Assembly (NCBI GenBank): GCA_964036275.1 | Contig: OZ038433.1 | Location: forward strand, 27,139,485 to 27,203,484 | DNA length: 64,000 nt | Origin: Litoditis marina | Taxonomy: Eukaryota > Nematoda > Chromadorea > Rhabditida > Rhabditidae | Reading direction: 5' to 3' | Shown: piece by piece, positions 23,895-35,600 of the stretch | How the letters are laid out: every line of letters begins with the position of its first letter | Position numbering within the stretch: position 1 is the stretch's first letter | Made by a program: the position numbers and the translations under genes | The notes under the pieces: model-generated | Told to the model about the DNA's origin: nothing | What the model saw: the letters and a program-made list of their open reading frames with translations, nothing else | Database searches by the model: none

Positions 23895-26800
23895 CAAACT
23901 CCGCATTTCGCCTACATCAAACCTGATTAAAAATTAAAAGGGTCTTTTCTAACAAGTCTAGTTCATTAAATAGGCGAGAATGTATTCATTCTTATTCGTA
24001 TTTGTCTTGGCATAATAATGTTTGGGCACTAGCCCTGAAGGTCGTAGAAGTAGAAAAATCACAAACAAGAATAAACTTCAACAGAAAAGTGACTTGAAGA
24101 GATCAGTTCGTAGGTCTAAAAACATCTCGGAAAAATTTTGTTTTGCTTAATGTTTTCAATAAATATCTCGGTTTTATGTATATAACTGGTTTAGCCGGTC
24201 ACATCTATAGGGATAGACCATTTCAAATGAGAGAAATACGCAGCGCGTAAATTTTGAACAGAAAAGAATTTTGATGGGAATCGAACCCGTGGCCAGTTGG
24301 ACTGTAATACCGCCGCACTGTCACTGCGTTAAATGGGCCAACTTCTGTTATACATTTGCAGTTTAAGGAAAGACGCTCTTGATATTGGAGTTAAGCAGGC
24401 ATTCCTAGTTAGTAAATATATGCTAGATTTACAACGTTTGAAGATAGTGGATTGAGAAAATAATAGGATAGTTCAAACATTTGTCTAGAGATCTCTGACT
24501 TTTTCAAAATGTATTATATCACAAACTGCCTCTCATTTAAATATTTCTGTTTCTATTATGTTTTGCAATGGTTTCGAAATCAAAGTTTCGGAATGATATA
24601 AATCATTCAAAAAGAATAAACCAACACTACATAACGAAGTTTGAATTGAAAGCACAATCTGTTGGCAGAATTTCCAAAAATTGGTATTGATTGATGCCAT
24701 CTGCGCGCCTCTGCTAACACCCGGCCAACTCATAACACCGTCTTTTCACCCGATTATCAGTGGTCCACGACTATTGTCCATCCCCCCCCCCACGTTAGGT
24801 TGTGAAACCATATTGTCATGACAGCGTTGACTGATGGAACTTCTTCTGAAACTTTCAATGCTCTATGTCAATGTGTGTATTTGACGTGTTCTGGTATTCT
24901 GAATATTACTCGTCGTTGCTTAGAAGTCGTACAGTTATTAGTAGCTGGAAGCCCGATGGTCACAATTTGGGACATAGTGCATGAGTTTGGCAGTTTCACT
25001 TTTTTTTAGGAAAGTTGATTTAAAAAATTATTTTTGAGAAATAAGAAATCTGTTACATACAGAATTGTTTCATATATCTATGCACATTTTATGCACAAAT
25101 CTCGGACATTCAATCAGATTTTGAACATGCGCCCCACAAAAATTAATGGTATTTTTTGTTGAATTTTAAAAACGCTTACAGAACACCCGCCAACTTAAAA
25201 GTTTTCTTGCTCATGAATACTAGTACCTGACAATCGATTCCATAGTAATTGCAATAAGAAACGAAATGACTGAGGGGAACCTCATTTTTTATCATCATTC
25301 TCGAGGTACCACGTGTCATTGTGGAGATCACTAAAAGTCGATACTTCGTCTTTGATCTTTCCTGTTACGAATGTATATCCAACAGGCTTTGTAGTGCAAT
25401 ATCTAATCAATGAATCGATAGCATTGATTTTCCTTAGACACCGCGAGCTTAGATTTTGGTGACACAATTGATAGTCATAATGGCTAATGCTCTATGAATA
25501 AAAGTTGCCGTCACGTTACGTTACGTTATTTAGTATGATTGTGTCTAGGGTGGTGAGGTGCTGAAATGTGCATTGAATGAGAAAGTTCACGTCATCAATT
25601 GTTCGTTTTCTGACGGTCTTTAAATAATGACCTTGACTCAGCTCTAGTCGGAAATCAGATTTTATCAGTAACAAGAGTATCGCGTCAACGGAACACATCC
25701 GTGAAAAAACCTGATTGATACATAATAACTAAAAATTAAATAATCTCGTGTTCAAACACTATAGAATGTCACACAATAATCGTGGTTATTTCAAATGGTT
25801 GGCTCGGAATATGGATGTTATTGTTCACTCCAATGAACAGTTTTGATTAAATCGAAGTGGGAATAGTAAGTACAAACCGAGGGGACCTATCCAATGAAAA
25901 AACCAATTGATCTGATCCAGTGTAGGACAATCGCTTGGGCGATAGCAATTGCCGAATGCGCTGTATCTCAGCAAGTTGTTGTGAAAAGTGACCTAATTTT
26001 CGTTGAGCGCCATAACTAACTTTGACCGAAAAGCAGAAGCAAACTACAAACATAGTACATAGATCAAAATACACCGTACAGACTTGCGTTGAAAAAAGAG
26101 CGAACCCTGAAAGAGTCTGTTTCACGCCCTCATAACCCTCTACCGTATCTTGTTGGAACCAGGCAGATTCTTGACATGTAAAGTATTTGGGAAAGCTTTC
26201 AAATATCTGTGATTCGTTGTTGACTTGCTTTACTGATCACTCGATCATGTCTTGCACAAGACCTATTCATACTGTTAGAACATTATATTCTTATATGTAT
26301 TGCATTATGGGTCTCGCCGCTCAGGCAATTCCCATCCACAGTCCTTTAATATTTGCATTACTATTCGGGAATCTCGGTCATTCTTTATGTTTCTTCTTAT
26401 GTAGAGTAGAGTGTGGCTTGTTTTTCTTTGGTTCTTCTAACCTTTTCTTGCGCATATAATATTTAATACTAATAAACTCTGATCAAAGCGTTTCCGTGTT
26501 TAACAATTAGTGGCTTTCCACTATTTTACTTCTATTTCTGTCATCGAAATTTTTATTAAGCAAACTTCTGTTTTTAACAATACACTGGAAAAAAGTCATT
26601 TGAATAATGGATAGCCAAAACCGGTATCAACCCCCGAAAAGAGAGAAAATAGTATTAGCAGAGATACACCTTCAATGACTTTTCTACAGGGCAGTCGCAA
26701 ATCTGGGTCAAGAAATACCACTCATGAAAGGATGTTATTTTGAGTAGCTAAAAAACTTTCCCCCTTTGAATTATTCTCTTAACTAAAATGTTTCGCTTGA

Positions 26801-27276
26801 GGCAAGAGTAGTGAGTTCTGCACCAATTATTCTGATTCAGAATACGATTTCCGTTGGGGCCTACATGCAATAATGCAAAAAAAGAAAAGGGACAACGAGA
26901 CTAGATTAACAATAGGTGTTGATGTTTGCCACCGGTACCAACAGAAATTCATTCAGAAATAAAACTCGTTAACCTACGTTTAGTCAAGGTTTGAACATGG
27001 TTTGTGTGTATAGATGACGTTTTGTTAGTAAACTTGACATTTTCCAATGATCTACAATACTTTATGAAGTTTAAGAGATATCTCATTTTGCATGAGTCAT
27101 TGTGTCTGCGAATGTCGAAAGGATGAGAGTGGTCTCAAAAGATCTCGACCGTTTCGTGATGATGTTTATTTGTCCAATATCACCGTTTTCGTCCAATCGC
27201 ATCACCAAACATCGCCAACACCGCCTTTTTTGGCGGACGCGTGAATCTGCGCTGTGTTTGCATTGTAATGAACGAC
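23895..27276. other. Long spacer without a confident gene
   Basis: It holds the tRNA-like repeat at 24262-24345 and short frames such as - 25282-25467 (with CTTKPVGYTFVTGKIKDE) and + 26187-26459 (hydrophobic). None has enough splice or domain support to be called. Confidence 0.45.
24262..24345 (-). repeat. tRNA-like repeat
   Basis: The minus strand carries ACGGGTTCGATTCCCATC (T-arm and B box) and TTAACGCAGTGACAGTG (A-box-like). The acceptor stem does not pair, so it is a tRNA-derived repeat or pseudogene and not a working tRNA gene. Confidence 0.45.
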
Positions 27277-27282
27277 TATAAA
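27277..27282 (+). promoter_or_regulatory. TATA box of the DUF148 gene
   Basis: TATAAA in GACTATAAAGGCGC lies 38 bases before the ATG at 27320, suggesting a highly expressed gene with a short 5' leader. Confidence 0.55.
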
Positions 27283-27319
27283 GGCGCAGTGAGTGGAGAG
27301 AAAGACAGACCAACTGACC

Positions 27320-30141
27320 ATGGCCAGAATACTCGTCGCCCTCTGCGCACTGCTCGCTACAGTAATCGCCCACCCACACCACAGACGGGTAAGTCGGTTC
27401 CCTTGAAGACCAAATATACTGCCTCTAGGGAAACCTAGTTGGGTAGTGTTATCTGAGTTGACCATAAATTTCTGAATAACTCTTGGATCAACTCTAAGAT
27501 ATACTCACTGGAATTGAGCAAACTCCAGCTCAATTATTACAAACCAATTTTTGGTCTTTTACGCAGGTTTACATATTAGTTTCGAACAATCCGTGCTAAA
27601 TTTCTTCCAAATGGCACTACTAAAATTACAATAACTCTTAGTTGCATATTTCAATACCGTTCCTGAACTATTTTTTGTTTTAGTAATGGCTGCTCGCTTG
27701 TGAGTTCTAGATTAAAGTCTTGAAACTATCCTTTCTTGAATCAGGGTCGAAACGATTTTGAGTGGCACCTTTAATTGAGCACATATTATCATAATAACAT
27801 CCAAATGTCTTAATGACAACAAATATTTTTGTTTTATTAAATATACTACAATTCTTTGGTGGTGGTTGTGACGGGATCTAATATTCTCTCATTCAGGGCC
27901 CTCCCCCATGTGGACTCCCACCCTTCGTAGAGGATCTGCCAGAAGAGATCAAGACCAGGGTGAGCTCAGTTTCGAAAAAGCTAAAAATATATCGAATAAA
28001 GTTTATTAAATAGGTTTGAATCGTATATACTTTACAAACATGTGGAACAGGCGAAAACAGCCATTATCTTTGATTTCTTGTGTGCAGTCACAACTCACAA
28101 TTCAGGCTGAATTCCATTAAAAATCCATCATATCATTAAAACGTGTTAAACTAAATATTTGAACAGCCACGCTATGCGCAATTTCAGCTGATTGGCAAAC
28201 TGTAAGCGTGTATAAATATCGGAAGGTGTCAGCTTACAGCTGTAAATTGATTTACCATTTACTGTGTTGATGGGACATAGGAGATGGAAATCACGAGTTG
28301 CGCCAGAAATAAACTAGAATGAACTATAATGAACTAGAATAACAAAATCAATAACTAAACCTCTTTGATCGACTTGTTTAGTCATTTACTTCCAATAATA
28401 CACTCTTGGTTCATTCAGGTTGAAGATATCTGGAAAAACTACAAGGAGGGAGAGAAATGCTACGAGGAACAGGGCAGAACTCACGAAATTGTGAGTTTAT
28501 GGATTTATTTTAGCACTTTTCATGTTTCATGGCTCTACTGAGCACACACAACGAAAAATACCGAGTTCAACCAACCTTTTTTTTTTGAATTTGGACTTTC
28601 ATGGATAATTTGTTCTAACCAGTATATGCGTTCATTTACCACTATCTGAAACAGAAACAGTTTCGCACAGAACTCATTTTATTATCGACAATTGGAGTCA
28701 AGTTTATGAGATAACCCTTTTTAGATGGAGTCCCTAACCAAGGAACAGCGTCGTGCCATCCACAAGGGAGGCTTCCTTCCCCCCTTCCTCAGATCAGCTC
28801 CCAAGGACATCCAGGAGCAGTTCAAGGTTCTCTTCAAGGTAAGACGCAACCCACGAAAACACACTGTCGGACCTTCAAATATAAACAAAGCAGTTTGTTT
28901 CGTAGTTTATCATTCTTGCGCCTTAATCTCAAGTGGATCAGAATGAGAAATTGCTCTGATCGATAGACATGCTTCTGCAGCTTCTTTGCAACGATTATAA
29001 AACGACAGTTTGTATACTCTCCAAATACGTCACATTGCACGTGTAATGCTATTTCCCATAGAAGATTCTGATTTGAATAGTCAATATATCGAATATTCGA
29101 TGTATACCACGAAAACACTAGATAGTTGAAGTCGGCCGTTTCAATGATCGACTTCCGCCAAATTCGGGCTGACCTTTTCTTGTGCAAGGCCATATCATCG
29201 CCCCAAACAACCACGGGTCTCACAATTAAAACTTTATCACCCAAATCAAGAGATTTGGATCATGGTTTGAACTGTCATAAGCAGATGAACTTTTGGATTT
29301 CTCTGAAAAGTTTCACGACCATACTTCGATGGACGAAATCGTTATCTAGAAAGTATTTGAAAATTGAGGTGACTTTCGAAAATAATTGAAAGTTTTTTTA
29401 GGATCACTCGATGAGCCGCGAAGAGAGACGTGACAAGGTGAAGGAACTCGCCAAGAAGGTATGTGCTGCAGTTCTTTTATGTGGTTGATTTTGCGTTTTT
29501 TTCGCATTCATATGTACTATTTGAAACACTTTGAACTTTCCAGAGGAAAAAGTGGTTTAGGAGCAAAGTTCACACAGTTTTTCTGGAAAAAAACCTAGAA
29601 GCAGTTTAATAAATGAAACTGTTTTTTGAATAATCAGTTCGTTTTCTCATCGAATTCAGATTTTGACTGGCGATCTCCTGGAGAAGTTCAACAAGCACGA
29701 GGAGAGAGTGGAGAAGATGAAAGCTGAAATTCAACAGAAGGTCAGACAATTTCATTCGACAATATGAAATACTTGTCACTAATGGGATTCGAACCAGCAA
29801 TCTGGTGTTTGGCAGGCACGAGTGCTAACCATTATACGACACTTCATTGTTCCCTGTAGTTTGCACGAAAGTTTGTACCTTAAACACAAAATATCACAGA
29901 GTGAAAGATTATATACCTTTTCGGCAACCTTAAGAGCAAACGTTTTAGTGTTAGTTACATAATCCCAACTGTTCAGGTGGAGAAACTGTCGAAGGAAGCC
30001 AGAGAGGCCTATGACCAGATCGAGAAGCTAGAGTCAGAGAAGCGCGACATCCTTCACGCCCTCGAGGAAGACGCTCGTGACGAGGTCATGGAACTGCTCA
30101 GAGAGAAGAGAGGACCCAGACACGGACCTCCCCACCACTAA
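27320..30141 (+). CDS. Secreted DUF148 (SXP/RAL-2 type) protein
   Basis: Seven exons, all phase 0: 27320-27388, 27897-27959, 28419-28490, 28725-28838, 29402-29458, 29660-29740, 29977-30141; 206 residues. Residues 1-17 (MARILVALCALLATVIA) are a signal peptide. The mature part starts with a His-rich segment, then LPPFVEDLPEEIK and a long charged helical region (ESLTKEQRRAIHKGG, DHSMSREERRDKVKELAKK, EKLSKEAREAYDQIEKLESE). It ends in PHH. This LPPF start followed by repeated amphipathic helices is the pattern of nematode DUF148 proteins, some of which are secreted antigens in parasites. Molecular function is unknown. Two cysteines (CGLPP and KCYEE) could pair. AATAAA is at 30217. Confidence 0.85.
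27735..27840. repeat. Dispersed repeat with inverted core (copy in DUF148 intron)
   Basis: It contains CTTGAATCAGGGTCGAAACG, TGAGTGGCACCTTT and ATAATAACATCCAAATGTCT. The GGCACC core is inverted relative to the copy at 56425-56565, while the ATAACATCC part is in the same direction. A third, partial copy is at about 10920-10955. Confidence 0.65.
29774..29845 (-). repeat. tRNA-Gly-like pseudogene
   Basis: The minus strand reads TATAATGGTTAGCACTCGTG, then CTGCCAA as an anticodon-like loop (GCC, glycine) and GGTTCGAATCCC as T-arm. The acceptor stem pairs only partly and the anticodon and T stems have mismatches, so it is judged a tRNA-derived pseudogene or SINE head. It lies antisense in an intron of the DUF148 gene. 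Confidence 0.45.
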
Positions 30142-30216
30142 TGGTCCCAACGCGATCGGGGTACTGTACCTTCGAACGATCACGACTTGATATTTATTGT
30201 CATATATTGTGTACCT

Positions 30217-30222
30217 AATAAA
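30217..30222 (+). terminator. Polyadenylation signal of the DUF148 gene
   Basis: AATAAA lies 75 bases after the stop codon. Confidence 0.6.
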
Positions 30223-30574
30223 CTATTATTACTAGTCAGTTTCGTTTCCAACTACAGAATGATGACGAATCTTGCAAACTTCTTGAATAGTCTGAAAATA
30301 AATATGACCATTATGAAGAGTGCATTGTTGTACAGAATGAGAAAGCCAAGTTGTAGAGTTTCACAAAAATTATTCTCGAGAACTAACATACTTTGGGAGC
30401 AGATTCCTGTAAATTGATTGTGGCTGCTTTTCTTCATTGATGAGATCATGGTGGATAAAACTGATTCGAAGGTTCAAATCTAGTGAGGTGCTAGAAACTC
30501 CGTGAAGAGAAGAAAAGAATATTGAAAACAAAATTCATCTGAATTCCAGTTGATAACTGTGCTACGACATGTTG

Positions 30575-30853
30575 TTCATCTTCAGTTCAGTCAAATTTCG
30601 ATCTTACCCAATATATGGAAGGTTCGGGTCCAGGAATCTCACAGGACCGTGGACAATTATTTGGTACGTAGTGTGTGACAATCTGTTCACGTGTTGTCAT
30701 CCTTACTAGAAACGCAAAAAATGTAGTTTCTCATTCCAGAATAATCACTCTCAAAGATAATCTTTTAATTATTGTCCACGGTCCTGTGAGATTCCTGGAC
30801 CCGAACCTTCCATATATTGGGTAAGATCAAAATTTGACTGAACTGAAAATGAA
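30575..30853. mobile_element. Foldback miniature element, about 280 bp
   Basis: Arms at about 30575-30660 and 30768-30853 are inverted copies differing at only a few positions. Both contain CAATATATGGAAGGTTCGGG and ATCTCACAGGACCGTGGACA (second arm on the complement). The loop is about 105 bases. It is non-coding, and no clear target duplication was seen. Confidence 0.85.
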
Positions 30854-31393
30854 TAAAACTTCCATATTGACTTGTTTTTCACCTAGAATGAGTATACTTT
30901 TCTGAATCATGCAACTTGGAGGTAAACCATCGTTCGCACTTTGAATAAACAACAGCATCTAACCAAGAATGATTTCATAAAGAAAACTTTTCAAAAAAAA
31001 CACAGTTATAGGGAATGAAAATTTTGGTTCTAGTCAGATGTCGATCAACGCCATGATCTTTTGATTCCTGATAGAAAGGCAACGGGGTTACACTACTATA
31101 GAACGATGCGATATATGTAGATTACAATTGGGGTAAAAGCTAGTCATCTCTGATAAAATAATTATTCATGCGCATAAAAATTAGAAGAATAAGTATACTT
31201 CAGTGAAGAAAAACCCTATCTGTTTTGCTATCCTTTTTTCCGTATGGAAGTATCTCATATACCGGTAGTTACTGAAACAAACACGTAGTAAAGTACGCAT
31301 TCTTCAACAGTTTCTTTTTTGGATATTGTACATTCTTAAATTGTGATTTGGCTCTGAAGTTCTATGTCACTATGGCTACCATCAAACTTGATC

Positions 31394-31513
31394 TTAAAGA
31401 AGGACGATTATGTGGTCCAATCGCAACGCTTCAGTCCTTTAAACTGCAATACATTTTTCAATTGCATTTTAAAGGACCGATGACCCGGGATTGGGAGCAA
31501 CGTCTGAGTAAAG
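31394..31513 (+). mobile_element. TTAA-type miniature element, copy 1
   Basis: It begins TTAAAGAAGGACG and carries an internal hairpin (CAGTCCTTTAAACTGCAATA against TTGCATTTTAAAGGAC). It matches the complement of 35210-35333 along most of its length. The right end is degenerate. Confidence 0.6.
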
Positions 31514-32067
31514 TTGTGATTCATTTCTATATTTTCTCAGGTTTTCTCACGTATATCAATGTTGTCCTCTACAATATATTTGTATCTTGAGCTTTCCAGC
31601 CAATTGTGTTGTGTTAATATGGTTGCTATAATGTATCCCACATCTTTTCGTGCCTTTGCAACAAATACAAACTCAACTCATTTCAATTATGCACTCAGGT
31701 ACATACTTTAGGTCTAACCTAGTATCATGAAACGATTCAACTTTTCGCACGTTACACGTAAATCTATAGTTTTATTCTGATTCAACCATTTGTTCAGAGC
31801 AGTGTATCTCACAAGGCCCTCATGAGATGTAATGGCTAGCATTTTTTTAATAGAATAGGTTGATTCATGATCTAGACAGATCACCCAAGTTAAACAGATT
31901 GGGCACTCCATTTATATGAATCGACAAAATTGAAGGACTTAAACGTGAAGGGTGTAATTTAATTTTTAATTTGAAATCTGTTCTGAAATGATGGGCGCTG
32001 TGTAGCTCACAAAGTTGTTCAAAAGCTTGCCAAACCTTTGAAATTACTCATACGGCCGTTACCCTAT

Positions 32068-32569
32068 TTAAAGGGACCGTACCTCCTTATTTTGATGACT
32101 CGAGTCATCAGTGGACACATGGGGACCAAAAATGCACAAAACCGTCAGAATTAGTGAAAAATCCGCAACTTGGGTCGTGTTTGAGCAAATTTGAGTACGG
32201 CCACAACGCGGAAGCCGAGGCACGTACCTATTTTCATGGAGACGCGCACAAATTGTCCGCAAAATGTCCGTGAAACGTATCATAAATTCAATCACGTAAC
32301 AACTGACATATTTAAAAGTGTTTCAGTTATCTATACCTCTTTTTGGTTTTATTAAGATTGAAGTTGTGTGTATTGAAACCGAATTCATATTTTGACCAAA
32401 AGTTTTGCAATACAGTAACCCTTAAGATAGTTTGGCTCATAAAAGGCATGGTTTTCGACTGATTACTATTTTTATTTTTTGTGTAATAGTAAGGGACCAC
32501 TATCAAAGCACTATCTTGAGACTTCATGTTTTTTAATCGATCCAAATTATAGAGAAACGGTCCTTTTAA
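32068..32569. mobile_element. TTAA-flanked MITE, family 2 copy 1
   Basis: The left end is TTAAAGGGACCGTACCTCC; the right end, on the complement, is TTAAAAGGACCGTTTCTC. The same termini bound 51413-51884. TTAA at both ends suggests piggyBac-like or Kolobok-like mobilisation. The interior has no coding sequence. It ends 94 bases before the start of the srx gene. Confidence 0.7.
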
Positions 32570-32662
32570 CCGTACCTCCCTTACGAATATAATTTGATTT
32601 AGTTATTTACATGCACGCATAATAAAACTTCACAAATACATCCAACATCGAAGTATTCCAGA

Positions 32663-35600
32663 ATGCTGAAGTTCTTCCTTGGTCTGTTTTTCGGTTTGCT
32701 CAGTTTGTTCGCCCTTCTCCTGTCTATAGTAGCGTTTGCGGCAGTATTGGTTCTCGTCCAAAGGTAGTTTTCAAGGATACTTCCTTATTGGATGTGGGTC
32801 AGTCTTCTGTGTAATTGTCAACAGATTATGTTCAAAACAATCAAAACAACTAGATTTCGTACCCTCTTACAGTGAGCAGTCGAGTACACAAAATGAACGT
32901 CTAAAGGAACAAAAGACTTCCGTGAACTAATCCAATTTTAGTAACGAATGAGGGTGAACCACAAAGGGAAACACATTTCGAGAGTTTTGAGATATCGTCG
33001 TGTCACTGTAACAAACTAGAACAAGCAAAAATGTAATCAAACTAGTTATAATAGACATACACTGTATTGTCTATTTTCTGCTGAGGTTTCCCAACTAAAA
33101 TTAGTTCCTATGATTCAGACGCAAGTCTTCCATCTACATCATATCGGCCTCGAACATGTTCATAGACATCCTCAGCCTCCTCCTAGCTACTTTTTATCTG
33201 GCCCCCAGCATTATGTTCTCGGTAAGCTTTATGATATGACCAAATCTTCGCTGTACCTTGCTCTCAACACACACCATAATTCACGAATTCCGACCAAAAA
33301 GGAACAGGAGGAAACTGTAACCACAGCAAGATGATGAAGTAACACCCACAGAGATTGTATCCAGAATTTGCGAACCCCAAGTTTGCAAATAATATAAACA
33401 CGTGATTTTTTTCTCTGAGTACATAGATAAGCAGATAGTCCCATTCCTGAGTAAACTTTGGTAGAATGCCACTAAAAATTTCAGGCTGTTTTCTAAAATG
33501 TTGGGAGTTTTCTCTTATGTAAAGTCCTCCGAAAATGTTACCATTTGGGCTTTTGAATTTCAAGTTTTGATTTCAATGTCAACAGTTCCTGTTGTGACGA
33601 ATATTACTGGAAATTTTATTGCAGAGTTGGTTGTTTTGCGGAGGACGTTCCGACTGGCGAACCCAGTTTCTCGGTGCCGCGTTCCTCTTCTGCTGGTACA
33701 ACGGATCGCTCGCACAAATGCTGATGGCAGTCAACAGGTTAGACCGGAAACCTCCAATTGTTGTTCGTTGTAGTTCGATGTCGCGATGAGCCAACTACAA
33801 AAGCGAGAAAAAGCATGAGAGCACACATAGGTTTTGTTTGAGAAAGTAACCGTCTCTATGACCTGCACACTCTCTTGTCGAGGCCGCTATAACAGTGGCT
33901 GGTTCCTATGATCATGGAATTGAGAGTGAGAAAACAGAATACCGAACAATAATGACCCGATCATAAACATTTCTGAGGTCACGTCATCAGCATTGCTTGT
34001 TCTATTTTGGGATCATCTTAATTGTTTTGGTTACTACTTGTAAGGTAGGGGGATGTTGGAAAAATTGGTGTTTCTATCGACACTCCCTGAGTTTTTATAA
34101 GCAGACAATTCCACGTTGTGTGTTTTATAGACGACTTCCGTGAGAAAGCATGCCAAGTTGTGAAGTTAGAAGTTACCTTCTTCCCATTGGCTCCTTGACC
34201 TCTAACAGGTCAAAAAAAATACTGACTCGAAAGCCATAATTTGAATGAAGTAGTCTCTTTCAATTGGAAAACTCGAACCACGGTTCTTTAAAACTTTGCA
34301 CTTTACAGACTAGTCGTCGTGTGTTTCTTCAAGAATACCTTCTTCCGCTATAAGACGTTGTCTTTTCTGGTTGCAGTCCTGTACCCTATTTCAATCGGAA
34401 TGGCTATCGCTTCTCAATATCTGACACCATGTTGCCAGTAAGTTAGCACGCAGCACGATTCTAAAAAAAAGTCGTGGAATGTCATTTTTTGCTTTTGCTA
34501 ATGTCATTGTTGTTGTGAAGCAGTAACTAAACGCACTCAGTTTTCACTCCCTGCTATTTTTGCACATCAAGTCCAAAAATAACTTGTTTTCTCAAAATGA
34601 TGAATTAACGACGCTGACTTCGAATTGCCAGCAAAATACGTTGATGGGCTTGGCGACTATGAAAATTCAGTGACAGGGGCCTATTGAAACGGAATGTATT
34701 GGTTATTGGTATGGTAAGAATGCACAAATGTTAAACGCGTCTAGTCGACACCAATTATGTAATCTTCTTTGTTCAGGTTCTCCTTCGACCATAACTATTT
34801 GTCCTATTCGTATACGAATATCGGTGATATTCCCAACTATTCTAATAACTACATTGATAAGCCCCTGAACTCCATTACCTCCGCGATTTGTTTAGTCGCC
34901 TATACTATCGTGAGTACAATTTGCTTATTGAACAAAAAAGAGAAAATTCTGTTGAATAGATATTACATGCTTCTTTGTTTTGCTGTATTTCTGATTTGAT
35001 CCACTTGCTATTCACCTGTCAATCGATAATAATCATGTGTTCACAGACCAAACTAAACAGAATTACGGTCTTCCACTATAGTTAGATTGGTGGCATTGAA
35101 ATCCTTCTGATAATTGCGTGATTGTCTCATCATTTGAGATAAAATCATAATATACTATATGTATATGTCGTGAATGTGATGATTTTCATCATCTGCTTGA
35201 AAGCGACTATTAAAGGAGGACGATAATGTGGATCAATCTCGTGTCAACGGTCCTTTGAACTGCAATTGAAAAATGTATTGCAGTTTAAAGGACTAAACCG
35301 TTGCTATTGGACCACTTACTCGCCCTTCTTTAATGTAGTTTCTATTCAGATCATCGTGTTTGTGCGTCGTTCCAGTAGAAATGTTGGTGTGAGTGAGCGG
35401 GAATGGCATGCACGTCGTCTCAAAGAATACTCGTATGTTCAATCACCCATAAAGTTTTTTTTGCAGAAAATCGATGCAAAACGATTTGAATCTAATAGTT
35501 TTCCAGTAATTCAGAAAACATACGCTCATTTAAGTATGTCTGAACAGAGTTAGCTTGGAGAGCATTATAATATTATCTTTAGTATGATTTTTGATACAAT

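Noticed and set aside
26187..26459. Hydrophobic 90-codon ORF as a receptor fragment
   Set aside because: It has TM-like residues but lacks any receptor signature or neighbouring exon in phase.
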